The notes under the pieces were generated by a model. It did not search any database. It was not told the origin of the DNA and saw only the letters and a program-made list of their open reading frames with translations. Below, in pieces: positions 18,471 to 27,836 of a stretch of 64,000 nt of DNA. Source of the DNA: Lawsonia intracellularis PHE/MN1-00 (lineage in GTDB: Bacteria > Desulfobacterota > Desulfovibrionia > Desulfovibrionales > Desulfovibrionaceae); assembly GCF_000055945.1 (NCBI RefSeq), contig NC_008011.1:925501-989500 (forward strand). The letters run 5' to 3'. Position 1 is the first letter of the stretch. Each line of letters starts with the position of its first letter. The translations under genes and the position numbers were made by a program.

Positions 18471-19364
18471 CTATACATAAACAAAAGGACTTAGTAATAT
18501 CCCAATAATAAAAAATAAACCAAAAAGAAAATGAAAACCTGCTGTCCACTTTACAAGATTTTTTATTTCAACTGTTATATCAGGGTATTTAATACGTTGG
18601 AACTTTCTAATTAAAAGAGGAAAAAGAACTAATGGTAATAAAGCAACTGTTGGTAATATTCTTAGCGCAACTAAACATACTAACACAACAAAAGCCATTA
18701 TGCAGATTACCTTATAAAGTAACAAACTGCGCTTAAACCCTAACCATAACGCTATTGTTTTAATACCTGAAGCATTATCATATTCAATATCACGAAGATC
18801 ATTTGCATGCATAATAGCTGTAACTAAAAAAGCTATCGGTATTGATACAAAGAATATATTCATATTTAATGAGTAAGTTTGTATATAATATGCAGGAAGT
18901 ACCATAAATGGCCCCATTAAAAAAAATACAAAAATAGGTCCAAGCCCTTTATACTTATATGGGGACCATCCTGTTGTATATGATGCAGCTCCCAAGAACC
19001 CTATAAAACCAAAAACAAAGACAGGCCAACCACATAAAAAAATTAAAAATAAGCCAATGATAATAGCAGTAGTAAGCATACCAATCCCAACATATTTCAT
19101 TTTATATGCTGGAAGAATACCAGTGACAATTTGAGGACATGTAATAGCTGAATCTATAGTATCTACCCCTGACATATAGTCACCATATGTGTTAAGAAAA
19201 TTAGCACCAGCCTGTAAAAAAATACCACCTAATAAAGCTAAAATGAATAAAAATAGATCGAAATGGTATCCATCACTAATTGCTAGCGATGTTCCTAAAG
19301 CAATAGGAGTAAATGCAGCTGTAAATGTCCAAGGTCTACTTGCAATAATCCATTGATATAACAT
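18471..19364 (-). CDS. MenA/UbiA-family polyprenyltransferase, copy 1
   Basis: Membrane prenyltransferase, 297 aa, with about eight hydrophobic segments. The first Asp-rich motif 'NTYGDYMSGVD' (N58, D62) and the second 'MHANDLRDIEYD' (185-196) match the menaquinone-type (MenA-like) branch of the UbiA superfamily, which attaches a polyprenyl tail to a naphthoate-type ring. A close paralog lies at 20099-21013, with identical blocks such as 'KGLGPIFVFFLMGP'. GGGAG precedes the start by five bases. Whether it acts on dihydroxynaphthoate or on an intermediate of the futalosine route cannot be told here. Confidence 0.88.
   Translation of the reverse strand: MLYQWIIASRPWTFTAAFTPIALGTSLAISDGYHFDLFLFILALLGGIFLQAGANFLNTYGDYMSGVDTIDSAITCPQIVTGILPAYKMKYVGIGMLTTAIIIGLFLIFLCGWPVFVFGFIGFLGAASYTTGWSPYKYKGLGPIFVFFLMGPFMVLPAYYIQTYSLNMNIFFVSIPIAFLVTAIMHANDLRDIEYDNASGIKTIALWLGFKRSLLLYKVICIMAFVVLVCLVALRILPTVALLPLVLFPLLIRKFQRIKYPDITVEIKNLVKWTAGFHFLFGLFFIIGILLSPFVYV
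18798..18830. repeat. 33-nt identical block shared by the two prenyltransferase genes (copy 1)
   Basis: The 33 bases here, encoding part of the 'LVTAIMHAND' segment, are identical to 20432-20464 in the second copy and in the same orientation. Flanking sequence is similar but not identical. Such a block could support recombination between the copies, deleting the protease gene between them. Confidence 0.85.
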
Positions 19365-19475
19365 AACAACTCCCTTAACAACACTACATATCTTATTAAT
19401 ACTATTATTATTTATTATTGAGGGAATCTTCTTAAGAAACTGTTTATAGCTTCACAAAGGTATTTAGATTAACTT

Positions 19476-20126
19476 TTAACCTAAAATAGGGAAAAGAACA
19501 AAAACCATGAGGGTCCATAAAGAATGAGAAACAATGCAAGGAATAAGGTTGCTTGTCCTCCAAAAAATGAGCCCCCAAAATAATCCTGCAATAGCAGCAG
19601 AAAAAATTAGCATACTATTCATTGACCATATATGAACTCCTGCATAACTGACTCCAGCTAATAGCCAACCACCTAAGTCCCCAAAACGTGTCATAGCCCA
19701 ACGTTGAAAAAATCCACGCCAAAAAATTTCTTCTGCAGGACTAGTAATAAATAGCAAAATAAACCCTATAAGTACTGAGTTACTCTGTTCACGAATACTA
19801 TAAATATCTGCTACTTGTGCTTGAGCAAAAGGAAGTAACTTTGTAGCAATCATATCTCCAAGATAAAAAATACTATACAAAATAAATGCAGAGCCTATAC
19901 CTAACAAGCATACTTTCCATGAAAATTTACTATAATGAAACGGAGAACCCAATAAAAAAGAAAAAAAAGCTAACACCATAGAAGAACAGCTCATACCTAA
20001 CCAAAAATTTATGTATGTTGTTCCAAAGACTATTGCCCAAAAAATAACAGCTAATAAAACTAAAAATAAAACTTGAAGTCCAGAAGGTGTATGATTTTTC
20101 ATAATATAACTTGTATAATACCCCAT
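19476..20126 (-). CDS. CPBP-family intramembrane metalloprotease
   Basis: Multi-pass membrane protein of the CAAX protease/bacteriocin-processing (Abi/CPBP) family, 216 aa from the chosen start. The three catalytic motifs are present: EExxxR in 'PAEEIFWRGFFQRW', His in 'YAGVHIWSMN', and His in 'CIVSHSLWTL'. The ATG at 20126 is chosen because GGGAG lies seven bases upstream; an in-frame ATG at 20183 would overlap the preceding prenyltransferase gene by 85 nt and has no properly spaced site. It lies between two prenyltransferase genes on the same strand. The substrate is unknown. Confidence 0.85.
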   Translation of the reverse strand: MGYYTSYIMKNHTPSGLQVLFLVLLAVIFWAIVFGTTYINFWLGMSCSSMVLAFFSFLLGSPFHYSKFSWKVCLLGIGSAFILYSIFYLGDMIATKLLPFAQAQVADIYSIREQSNSVLIGFILLFITSPAEEIFWRGFFQRWAMTRFGDLGGWLLAGVSYAGVHIWSMNSMLIFSAAIAGLFWGLIFWRTSNLIPCIVSHSLWTLMVFVLFPILG

Positions 20127-21013
20127 AACAAAACTCCCACAACATAAAAGACCCCAAAAAGAAAGTGAAATTGAGCTGTCCATCCTTCAAGTACTATTAA
20201 TTCATTATCTATTTCAGAAGCTCTTAGCCTTTTAAGTTTACTATTTAAATACGGAGTAAGAGCTAATGGAAGTATCCCTGTAATAGGAACAAGACCAAAA
20301 GCAACAACAAAAATCAGTGATACAAATGCACCTAAACATAATATTCTATATAGTACCAAACTACTTTTAAGCTCTAGCCAAATAGCAACTGTACTAATAT
20401 TGGCAAGTTTATCATGTTGAATATCTCGTAAATCATTTGCATGCATAATAGCTGTAACTAAAAACGAAATAGGTAATGAAGCAAAAAATGAGCTCCAAGT
20501 AAGGACGTCTGCTTGAACATAATAGGCTGGTAAAACCATACATGGTCCCATAAGAAAAAATACAAATATAGGTCCAAGCCCTTTATATTTATATGGAGAG
20601 CTACCTGTTGTATAAGTAGCTGAACCAATAAGACCGATTACTCCAAAAAGTAATATAGGCCAACCTGATAATAAATAAAGGATTAAACCTAAGATAACAG
20701 AAAGAACTAATAAAGCTATCCCCACCTGCTTCACTTTCTCAGGTAAAAGGATTCCTCTAACAAGCTGCGGACAGGTTACTGCCGAGTCCAACGTATCTAC
20801 TCCTGAAATAAAGTCACCATATGTATTAAGAAGATTTGTTCCTGCTTGTAAAAGAAGCCCAGATAATAATATAAGCAAAAAGCAAAAAAAATGAAAAGGA
20901 ACACCAGGTGTTTTTACCGTTCCAGACCAAGCTAAAGCTGTACCTAAAGAAATAGGGATTAAAGCAGCAGTAAAAGACCAAGGACGTGTAGCAATAATCC
21001 ATGTATATAACAT
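20099..21013 (-). CDS. MenA/UbiA-family polyprenyltransferase, copy 2
   Basis: Paralog of the gene at 18471-19364, 304 aa. It keeps both Asp-rich motifs, 'NTYGDFISGVDTLD' and 'MHANDLRDIQHD', so it appears active. The two proteins align along their whole length, with 'SPYKYKGLGPIFVFFLMGP' identical, and stretches of DNA are identical, which points to tandem duplication. GGAG lies seven bases before the ATG, and just upstream of that is a 37-nt T tract (minus strand). The CPBP protease gene overlaps its 3' end, so translation may be coupled. Confidence 0.87.
   Translation of the reverse strand: MLYTWIIATRPWSFTAALIPISLGTALAWSGTVKTPGVPFHFFCFLLILLSGLLLQAGTNLLNTYGDFISGVDTLDSAVTCPQLVRGILLPEKVKQVGIALLVLSVILGLILYLLSGWPILLFGVIGLIGSATYTTGSSPYKYKGLGPIFVFFLMGPCMVLPAYYVQADVLTWSSFFASLPISFLVTAIMHANDLRDIQHDKLANISTVAIWLELKSSLVLYRILCLGAFVSLIFVVAFGLVPITGILPLALTPYLNSKLKRLRASEIDNELIVLEGWTAQFHFLFGVFYVVGVLLWGIIQVIL
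20432..20464. repeat. 33-nt identical block shared by the two prenyltransferase genes (copy 2)
   Basis: Partner of 18798-18830, same orientation, 1.6 kb apart. Both lie in the codons for the second Asp-rich motif region. Confidence 0.85.
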
Positions 21014-21030
21014 AACTATTCTCCAACTAC

Positions 21031-21092
<62 letters not shown>

Positions 21093-21111
21093 TAAATAAA
21101 ACTAGTTTAAA

Positions 21112-21738
21112 TTACACTATTTCTCTTAAAACACTAACCGACTGTTGAAATAAATCTTCTGGGGTTGTATCCGCATTAAGAATAGTAATCCTATCAGGAT
21201 TTCTTCCTGCCCAATGTAGGAAACCATCACGTATACGGTTATGAAAATCCATAGGTTCTGATTCAAATCTACCTTCTACAATGTTTAACCCTAGTGCTTC
21301 ATTTCGAATACATGCTCTTTCAAGTGCTTTCTCTACGTCTATATCTAATAAAAGTGTTTTTTGGGGCCATATACCTTTTATAGCTACCTCATTAAATTCC
21401 CACAACTTACCAATATTCATACCTCGACCATAACCTTGGTATACAATAGTTGAATCAGCATAACGATCACAAAAAACTGTTTTCCCATTCATTATCGCCG
21501 GCTGTATGCACTCAGATACATGTTGAGCACGATCCGCAAGAAATAAAAAAAGTTCACTTTCTGCTGTAAGCCCTAACTCTGAAGAAAGAACAAGAGATCT
21601 TAATAAACCTCCCAACTCACAACCACCAGGCTCACGAGTAACAATAACATCTTCCCCTCTACTACTAAAGTATTCTGAAAGACGATTTATTAATGTGGTT
21701 TTCCCTGATCCTTCAATACCCTCTATAGTAATGAACAC
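21112..21738 (-). CDS. tmk: Thymidylate kinase
   Basis: Phosphorylates dTMP to dTDP, 208 aa, normal length. The P-loop G-I-E-G-S-G-K-T-T is at residues 7-15. 'TREPGG' and the substrate-binding '[18 protein letters not shown]' are in place, and '[14 protein letters not shown]' precedes the lid. The start is a GTG at 21738, with AAGG seven bases upstream, inside the 3' end of the YhaM-like gene (16-nt overlap), so the two are likely translationally coupled. A strong hairpin plus T tract follows. Confidence 0.95.
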
Positions 21739-22781
21739 TGGCTAACCTTCTGTTTGATACTCTGATCTTCTAACTTATTACTTTCTAGTGGGGTCTTAGT
21801 TGCTTGATATAATTGGCGTTCAAGTGTTTTTTGATATGAAGACCAACCTGTCTCTCCTGATGAAATATCCTGTAGTGCTGCAATACTTTGAGCTATTTTA
21901 GCATCTAGATTATCTATATAGTGAAGAGCAAATGCTTCAGCTGTTTGAGGCAACCTTGGTGAAGCAAACTCATAAAGACCATGATGACTAAGAACAAGAT
22001 GTTTAAAATGCATAGCAAGACCTTCTTCTAAGCCTGACTGTATAAGATAACTTTGAAACTTTTCAAGACTTATATTAATATGACCTATTAACCGACCTTC
22101 ATCTGTATAGTTATTATCTAATCCTCCTGAAAGTTCCCATAGTTTTCCTATATCATGAAAAATGGCTCCAGCTAGTAGCGTTTGACGATCTAAACAATTA
22201 TAATGATCACATATTAATAAAGATACTTTTACTACAGAAAGAATATGTTCTAATAACCCTCCAACCCATGCATGATGTACACCCTTTGCTGCAGGAGCAA
22301 CTAATAGTTTTGGTTTCACCTCAGGATCATTTAATATACTAAAAACAAACCTATGCCATGGTTTATGTGTAAACTCTTTATTACATATTGCTTCTAACTC
22401 ACTAAACATATCTTGTGAGTTTCTTACACTTGCAGGTAGAAACATGCCTATATCTATAGTTAGTAACTCATCTTCATCTATAATATGTAATTCTATAATA
22501 TTAATTTGTAGTTGCTCTCTATAACTTTCAGCTCTTCCTTTTACATAAGCTATAATTCCAGTTGGAATTTTTGGATATTCAAGGCTCATTGGACTCCAAA
22601 TACGGGCCTCTATAGTACCTGTTACATCTTTAAGTTCTAATCGCCAAAAAGGTCCATTTTTAGCTTGTTGTTGTGAACTTGCTGCAATTAAAAACAAAGA
22701 TGCCACCTCTTCACTTAACGTAACATCTTTAATCCATTGATTTTTATTAAAACTTTTGTTGGAAGATTGCATTCCGTCCAT
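21723..22781 (-). CDS. YhaM-like OB-fold/HD-domain 3'-5' exoribonuclease
   Basis: Protein of 352 aa with an N-terminal OB-fold (about 15-105: '[20 protein letters not shown]') and an HD hydrolase domain (about 165-310) with '[15 protein letters not shown]', '[10 protein letters not shown]' and '[14 protein letters not shown]'. This domain order matches YhaM/Cbf1-type exonucleases, which trim RNA or DNA from the 3' end. The start ATG has AGGA five to six bases upstream. It lies upstream of, and overlaps, tmk. Activity on RNA is inferred from the family. Confidence 0.88.
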
Positions 22782-22904
22782 GATTATCCTATATTATATC
22801 TTTTTTAACAACTTATAATAGTAATTTCTAATCTGTTCTTTAAAAATCTTCTGTTTTAGATATGATGTCAAGTTTACATTTTAATAGCTACTAGGAGGTT
22901 GCTC

Positions 22905-23660
22905 ATGAACATTCTTTTAACAAATGATGATGGTATTCATGCTTCTGGACTACGAGCAATCTATAATGAGTTGGTGAAGTTAGGGCATAATGTATTCCCT
23001 TTTGCACCAACCGTTGAAAGATCAGGAGCAAGTAACTCCGTTTCACTTAATGTTCCATTAACTACTCAAGATGTATATGATGGAGATTTCAAAGGTACAG
23101 CTATAAATGGAACTCCTGTAGACTGTGTAAAGGTTGGGCTTGCAAAGCTTCATGAAAATCCACCGGATCTTATTATTTCTGGGATTAATGCTGGACATAA
23201 TGTAGGAACAGATATTTTATATTCTGGAACAGTTGCTGCTGCTATGGAAGGATGTGTTGCAGGGATACCATCTATTGCTTTTTCTAGACCACGTGAAGAA
23301 GTGGATCCCACACAAAGCTATGCAGAACATGCTGCTAACTTACTAAAAAAAATTGACTTTTCATTAGTTCCAAAAGGCCAAATACTTAATATTAACTATC
23401 CATCTATATCTATTAAAAAAACTTTAGGAATTAAAGTATGTGCTATGTCCACACAGGGATGGGAACATAAGCTTCATAAAAAAAAGGATGATAATGGAAA
23501 ACCATATTGGTTTATTTCTCCTTATATTCCATATAGTCATGGTATCTCACAAACTGATGTTTTTTTTCTCCTTGAAGGATGGATTACAATAACTCCATTA
23601 ATGTTTAATATGACTGCTCAAACTACACTATCTAATCTTGAACAACACTCTTTTACATAA
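22905..23660 (+). CDS. surE: 5'/3'-nucleotidase SurE
   Basis: Survival protein SurE, a metal-dependent nucleoside monophosphate phosphatase, 251 aa. The metal-binding Asp pair is in 'NILLTNDDGIHASGLRA' (D8, D9); 'VERSGASNSVSL' and 'ISGINAGHNVGTDILYSGTV' carry the remaining active-site residues. The ATG at 22905 is the true start: AGGAGG lies just upstream, and a TTG at 22899 falls within its spacer. It is divergent from the YhaM-like gene. A weak AT-only hairpin at 23672-23686 follows. Confidence 0.95.
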   Translation: MNILLTNDDGIHASGLRAIYNELVKLGHNVFPFAPTVERSGASNSVSLNVPLTTQDVYDGDFKGTAINGTPVDCVKVGLAKLHENPPDLIISGINAGHNVGTDILYSGTVAAAMEGCVAGIPSIAFSRPREEVDPTQSYAEHAANLLKKIDFSLVPKGQILNINYPSISIKKTLGIKVCAMSTQGWEHKLHKKKDDNGKPYWFISPYIPYSHGISQTDVFFLLEGWITITPLMFNMTAQTTLSNLEQHSFT

Positions 23661-23852
23661 CCTACTAAAATAAGTTATAATAACTTTATATTTTCATAAA
23701 TACTATTTAATTTAGAGATGTTATTTATGCTATTTATTTCAGCGTGATGCCTTCCTTTTATAAAAAAAAATTTCTATAATACACTATTACTATGTTAGAA
23801 AGGTATCTGGTTGTTCTTATAAATACACACTCATATCACAAAGAGGTTAACT

Positions 23853-24776
23853 ATGCCACTTACCGGACCTAAAGTCATGTTTGAAAAGGCCTACAAAGAA
23901 GGATACGCCATTGGAGCTTTTAATGTAAATAATATGGAAATTATACAAGGTATCCTTATGGCTGCAACAGAAGAAAGGGCACCAGTCATCTTACAAGTTT
24001 CTGCAGGAGCACGAAATTATGCTGGTAAAAACTATATTGTAAAACTTATTGAAGCAGGAGTATTAGATACAGATATCCCTATTGTTTTACACCTTGATCA
24101 TGGTGCAGACTTTGCAATTTGTAAAACATGTATTGATGATGGTTTTACATCTGTAATGATTGATGGTTCCCATCTTCCTTTTGAAGAAAATATTGCACTC
24201 ACCAAACAAGTAGTAGACTATGCACATGCACATGGAGTCTGGGTAGAAGCTGAACTTGGACGTCTTGCTGGTGTTGAAGATGATGTATCTTCAGAGCACA
24301 GCGTATACACAGATCCAGATCAGGCTGTAGAATTTGTCCAACGCTCTGGATGTGACTCATTAGCTATTGCCATTGGTACAAGTCATGGTGCATACAAATT
24401 TAAAGGTAAACCTGAACTAGATTTTGCTCGTCTTGAAACTATTGGTAATCTACTCCCAGACTTCCCATTAGTTCTACATGGTGCATCCAGTGTTTCACAA
24501 CAATATGTTGATATGTGTAACAAATATGGAGGAAAAATTGCTGGCTCTGCTGGAGTCCCAGAAGAATTTCTTCGAAAAGCTGCCTCTTTAGCTGTTTGTA
24601 AAATTAATATTGACACTGATATTCGTTTAGCTATGACTGCATCTATCCGTAAATTTTTTGTAGAACATCCAGAAGAATTTGATCCCAGAAGTTACCTTAA
24701 ACTTGCAAGACAAGCTGTAAAAGATATGGTACAACACAAAATTAAATATGTTTTAGGATGTGCTAATACTATTTAG
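23853..24776 (+). CDS. fba: Class II fructose-1,6-bisphosphate aldolase
   Basis: Zinc-dependent aldolase of glycolysis and gluconeogenesis, 307 aa. 'HLDHGAD' gives the catalytic Asp82 and zinc ligand His83; 'EAELGRLAG', 'AIGTSHGAYKFKG' and 'LHGASSVS' supply the other ligands and phosphate-binding parts. This is the shorter ketose-bisphosphate aldolase type rather than the E. coli FbaA type. AGAGG precedes the ATG. The gap gene follows 109 nt later on the same strand, forming a small glycolytic cluster. Confidence 0.95.
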   Translation: MPLTGPKVMFEKAYKEGYAIGAFNVNNMEIIQGILMAATEERAPVILQVSAGARNYAGKNYIVKLIEAGVLDTDIPIVLHLDHGADFAICKTCIDDGFTSVMIDGSHLPFEENIALTKQVVDYAHAHGVWVEAELGRLAGVEDDVSSEHSVYTDPDQAVEFVQRSGCDSLAIAIGTSHGAYKFKGKPELDFARLETIGNLLPDFPLVLHGASSVSQQYVDMCNKYGGKIAGSAGVPEEFLRKAASLAVCKINIDTDIRLAMTASIRKFFVEHPEEFDPRSYLKLARQAVKDMVQHKIKYVLGCANTI

Positions 24777-24885
24777 CTAGACAAATCACTAAATTAACCA
24801 TAATGAATGGATGAAATATCCTATCTTTTTATACGTCTTATTAACTTTAACATAAATATAACATTGCATAAGGACCTCTTCAATT

Positions 24886-25887
24886 ATGTCAGTTCGTATT
24901 GGACTTAACGGATTTGGACGTATTGGGCGTTATCTTATAAGACTTATGGCAAATCAATCATATATGCCAGTTGTTGCAATAAATGCTCGTGCTGACAATG
25001 CATCTTTAGCTCACTTGTTTAAATATGACTCTATTCATGGACCCTTTAAAGGTTCTATTTCTTATGATGATGATGGACTTATTATTAATGGACACCATAT
25101 CAATGTCTCTAGAAAAAAAGTAGGAGAGTGGATATGGAAAGATATGGATGTTAACTTAGTAGTTGAGTCTACAGGAGCTATCAAAACAAGAGATGGACTT
25201 GAAGCACACATCCAAACTGGAGCAGCAAAAGTTATTATATCTACAGCTAGCAAAGATACTGATGCCCTTATTATAATGGGAGTTAATGATTCAGACTACC
25301 TTCCCAAAGATCACCATATCCTTTCTGCTGGCTCTTGCACAACAAACTGCTTAGCGCCTGTAGTAAAAGTACTTAATGATGTATTTGGTATTGAACATGG
25401 TGTTATGACCACAATTCATTCATATACCATGAGTCAAAGAATACTTGATGGCTCTCAAAAAGATTTACGTAGAGCACGAGCTGCCACGCTTTCTCTTATT
25501 CCTACAACAACAGGAGCAGCAAAAGCTATTGGGCTTGTTATTCCTGAACTTGAAGGGAAAATTGATGGAATGGCTATCCGTGTCCCAACACCAAATGTTT
25601 CTTTAGTAGACTTCACTTGCGAACTAAAACAACCAGTTACTGTTGATGATATAAATAATACATTAAAAAATGCTGCTGAGGGGAAACTCAAAAATATTCT
25701 TGGATATTGTGATGAACCACTAGTATCTATTGATTATACAGGAGATATCCATGGTGGGGTTGTAGATGCGCTTTCAACATCTGTTATTAGCTCTAAACTT
25801 GCTAAAATCCTTGTTTGGTATGACAATGAGGCAGGTTTTACAAACCAACTCCTTAGACTTATCAATCTTGTAGAAAAATCTATGTAA
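24886..25887 (+). CDS. gap: Glyceraldehyde-3-phosphate dehydrogenase, type I
   Basis: Glycolytic NAD-dependent dehydrogenase, 333 aa, standard length. The Rossmann motif 'GLNGFGRIGRYLIRL' is at the N-terminus. The active-site segment reads 'AGSCTTNCLAP' (catalytic Cys151, usual consensus ASCTTNC), and His178 is in 'TTIHSYTM'. 'WYDNEAGFTNQL' closes the protein. It is preceded by AAGGA and converges on the DUF116 gene across only 24 nt. Confidence 0.96.
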   Translation: MSVRIGLNGFGRIGRYLIRLMANQSYMPVVAINARADNASLAHLFKYDSIHGPFKGSISYDDDGLIINGHHINVSRKKVGEWIWKDMDVNLVVESTGAIKTRDGLEAHIQTGAAKVIISTASKDTDALIIMGVNDSDYLPKDHHILSAGSCTTNCLAPVVKVLNDVFGIEHGVMTTIHSYTMSQRILDGSQKDLRRARAATLSLIPTTTGAAKAIGLVIPELEGKIDGMAIRVPTPNVSLVDFTCELKQPVTVDDINNTLKNAAEGKLKNILGYCDEPLVSIDYTGDIHGGVVDALSTSVISSKLAKILVWYDNEAGFTNQLLRLINLVEKSM

Positions 25888-25911
25888 AAATAATTTATTT
25901 GTAACCAAATA

Positions 25912-26811
25912 CTATTGGATAATCTTTTCAGATTGAGCAACAATATTAGTATATTCAGAGGGTGGAATCCACTTCTTTAAAGGAGTAGTTTCTGACTTTT
26001 CTTCATTAGAAAAGTGAAGAGAAGGAATAAATTTTTTTAATACCTTTCTTAATCTACTCACATTTATCAATGTATCTATACAGGGGCCATTAGGACATTC
26101 ATTAAGAAAACCATAAACAGGGAAAAAAGAAGGAATATCATGTATACCTTCCACTAAATCCCGTTCACAAGCTATACCAACAATCATCTTAGGCCTTACT
26201 TCTTTTATAATACGTCTAGCCATTGTCCCACCTGTGGCAGATAAAACTTTTACTCCTGACTCATCACGTAACTCTAATAATGAGCCAATAGGACACTTTC
26301 CACACCGAGCGCAGTTATCATTATTGTATGTCAAACGAAGTTTACAACGGCTTGCTTGTGAACAATGTGGTGCTAACACAAGAACATCATGTGGTTCATA
26401 TGATAACTTTGCCTTTAATAACAACAAGTTATTTATTGCAATAAACGAGCGGCGAACTGGCTCAATTGGACCTTTTATGACTCTAACAAAAAGCTCTACC
26501 ATAGGTAGTGCAAACCTAATAACTATACTTCTAAGTTTGAGAGGACTCATTACTGTCCACCCCATATAAAAATGAAGAAGTAATTCAACTGATATCCAAC
26601 TAATTGGAGAAACTAGTAAAAAACAAAAAAGAATAACAAACAAAGAAACTGTAGCAGGTTGATTATTAGAACCAATAGTAAAAACTAACCATAAAGAAAA
26701 TAACATAATACAAATAAGCAATGCACTTATCCCAACAAAAAATCCAACAAAAATTTTTAACTCTGCTTCATCAGTTGCAATATATTGAGATAATACATCT
26801 CTATTAATCAT
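25912..26811 (-). CDS. DUF116 membrane protein with cysteine-rich cytoplasmic domain
   Basis: Protein of 299 aa. Two hydrophobic segments occupy roughly residues 20-85. The rest is a DUF116 domain with clustered cysteines: 'HCSQASRCKLRL', 'NCARCGKCPIGSL', 'GIACERDL' and 'NECPNGPCIDT', suggesting metal or Fe-S binding. The function of DUF116 is not established. It is the third gene of def-fmt-DUF116, 57 nt after fmt, an order I recall from Desulfovibrio genomes. A role linked to formyl-methionine metabolism is possible but only by association. Confidence 0.8.
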   Translation of the reverse strand: MINRDVLSQYIATDEAELKIFVGFFVGISALLICIMLFSLWLVFTIGSNNQPATVSLFVILFCFLLVSPISWISVELLLHFYMGWTVMSPLKLRSIVIRFALPMVELFVRVIKGPIEPVRRSFIAINNLLLLKAKLSYEPHDVLVLAPHCSQASRCKLRLTYNNDNCARCGKCPIGSLLELRDESGVKVLSATGGTMARRIIKEVRPKMIVGIACERDLVEGIHDIPSFFPVYGFLNECPNGPCIDTLINVSRLRKVLKKFIPSLHFSNEEKSETTPLKKWIPPSEYTNIVAQSEKIIQ

Positions 26812-26867
26812 TTATATCTCCCTAAGTTACACATTACTCAACCTAACCATTTATTTATGATCAATCA

Positions 26868-27836
26868 CTAAAGATATCCATTCCAAAAGTCTTTAGCAGT
26901 CATTGTTTTTCTTCCTTCAGGACGTAATGTATAAATTAAATAAGGAACATCCTTACAAGCAATAGCAATAGCATTACCTTTTAGACCTAAAATACTTCCT
27001 GGTAAAGGAGAATCACCCTCATTATACTTAAAAAGTTCATTACTACCTATTTCTCCTGGTTGAAATAATATATTTATAGGGTTACGGTTAACCAACTTAA
27101 AGCTTGTTTGAGCTCCAGGCCATGGAGTTACACCACGAACAACAGCATGAACATTTTCTGCAGGCATATCCCAATAAATACACCCATCAGACTTGGTCAA
27201 CTTAGGTGCATAAGTTGCCTGTATATCATCCTGTGGGGTAGGATCAGATAAGGTCCCCTGAATAATCTGCTCAAAAATATTTATTAATAACTTTCCTCCA
27301 AGTTGAGCAAGCTTTTCATGCATTGTTGCAGCAGTATCTTCCATATTGATAGGAATCTCTTCATGGGTAAACATAGCTCCTGTGTCTAACCCTTTTTCCA
27401 TACGTATAATTGTAACTCCTGTCTTCTTGTCATTATTCATAAGTGCACGTTGAATAGGTGCTGCACCACGATAACAGGGTAAAAGGGATGCATGAACATT
27501 TAAAGGGGAAATTGCGGGGATATCAAGCACTGACTGAGGCAAAATAAGTCCATAAGCTGCTACAACAAGAAGATCTGGTTTAAGAGCATATAGTTTTTCT
27601 ATTTCATACTCACTCTTAAAGTTAACTGGTTGGTATACTGGTATTCTTAATGAATTAGAAAGAATTTTTACAGCTGAAAATTGAACTTTATGCCCTCGAC
27701 CTACGGGTCTATCAGGCTGACAATAACTAGCTATAATATCTACTTTCCCAGATGCAACAATTTTTTGTAAAATTATTGCTGCAAACTCAGGTGTACCCAT
27801 AAAAACAATACGTAGAGGTTTATTCTGTAGTATCAT
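26868..27836 (-). CDS. fmt: Methionyl-tRNA formyltransferase
   Basis: Formylates initiator Met-tRNA using 10-formyl-THF, 322 aa. The N-terminal domain has 'IVFMGTPEFAAIIL', the folate-binding 'NVHASLLPCYRGAAPIQRA' with catalytic Asn/His, and Asp in 'EKGLDTGAM'. The C-terminal tRNA-binding OB domain follows from about residue 210. It overlaps def by 4 nt and is co-oriented with DUF116. The pairing with deformylase is the usual one. Confidence 0.96.
   Translation of the reverse strand: MILQNKPLRIVFMGTPEFAAIILQKIVASGKVDIIASYCQPDRPVGRGHKVQFSAVKILSNSLRIPVYQPVNFKSEYEIEKLYALKPDLLVVAAYGLILPQSVLDIPAISPLNVHASLLPCYRGAAPIQRALMNNDKKTGVTIIRMEKGLDTGAMFTHEEIPINMEDTAATMHEKLAQLGGKLLINIFEQIIQGTLSDPTPQDDIQATYAPKLTKSDGCIYWDMPAENVHAVVRGVTPWPGAQTSFKLVNRNPINILFQPGEIGSNELFKYNEGDSPLPGSILGLKGNAIAIACKDVPYLIYTLRPEGRKTMTAKDFWNGYL

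Noticed and set aside
20127-20183. Longer start of the CPBP protease
   Set aside because: Would overlap the upstream gene by 85 nt with AAGG directly against the ATG; GGGAG seven bases before 20126 is a much better signal.
23672-23686. Hairpin AAGTTA-TAA-TAACTT after surE
   Set aside because: Six-bp, mostly A-T stem with no proper T tail; expected by chance in this composition.
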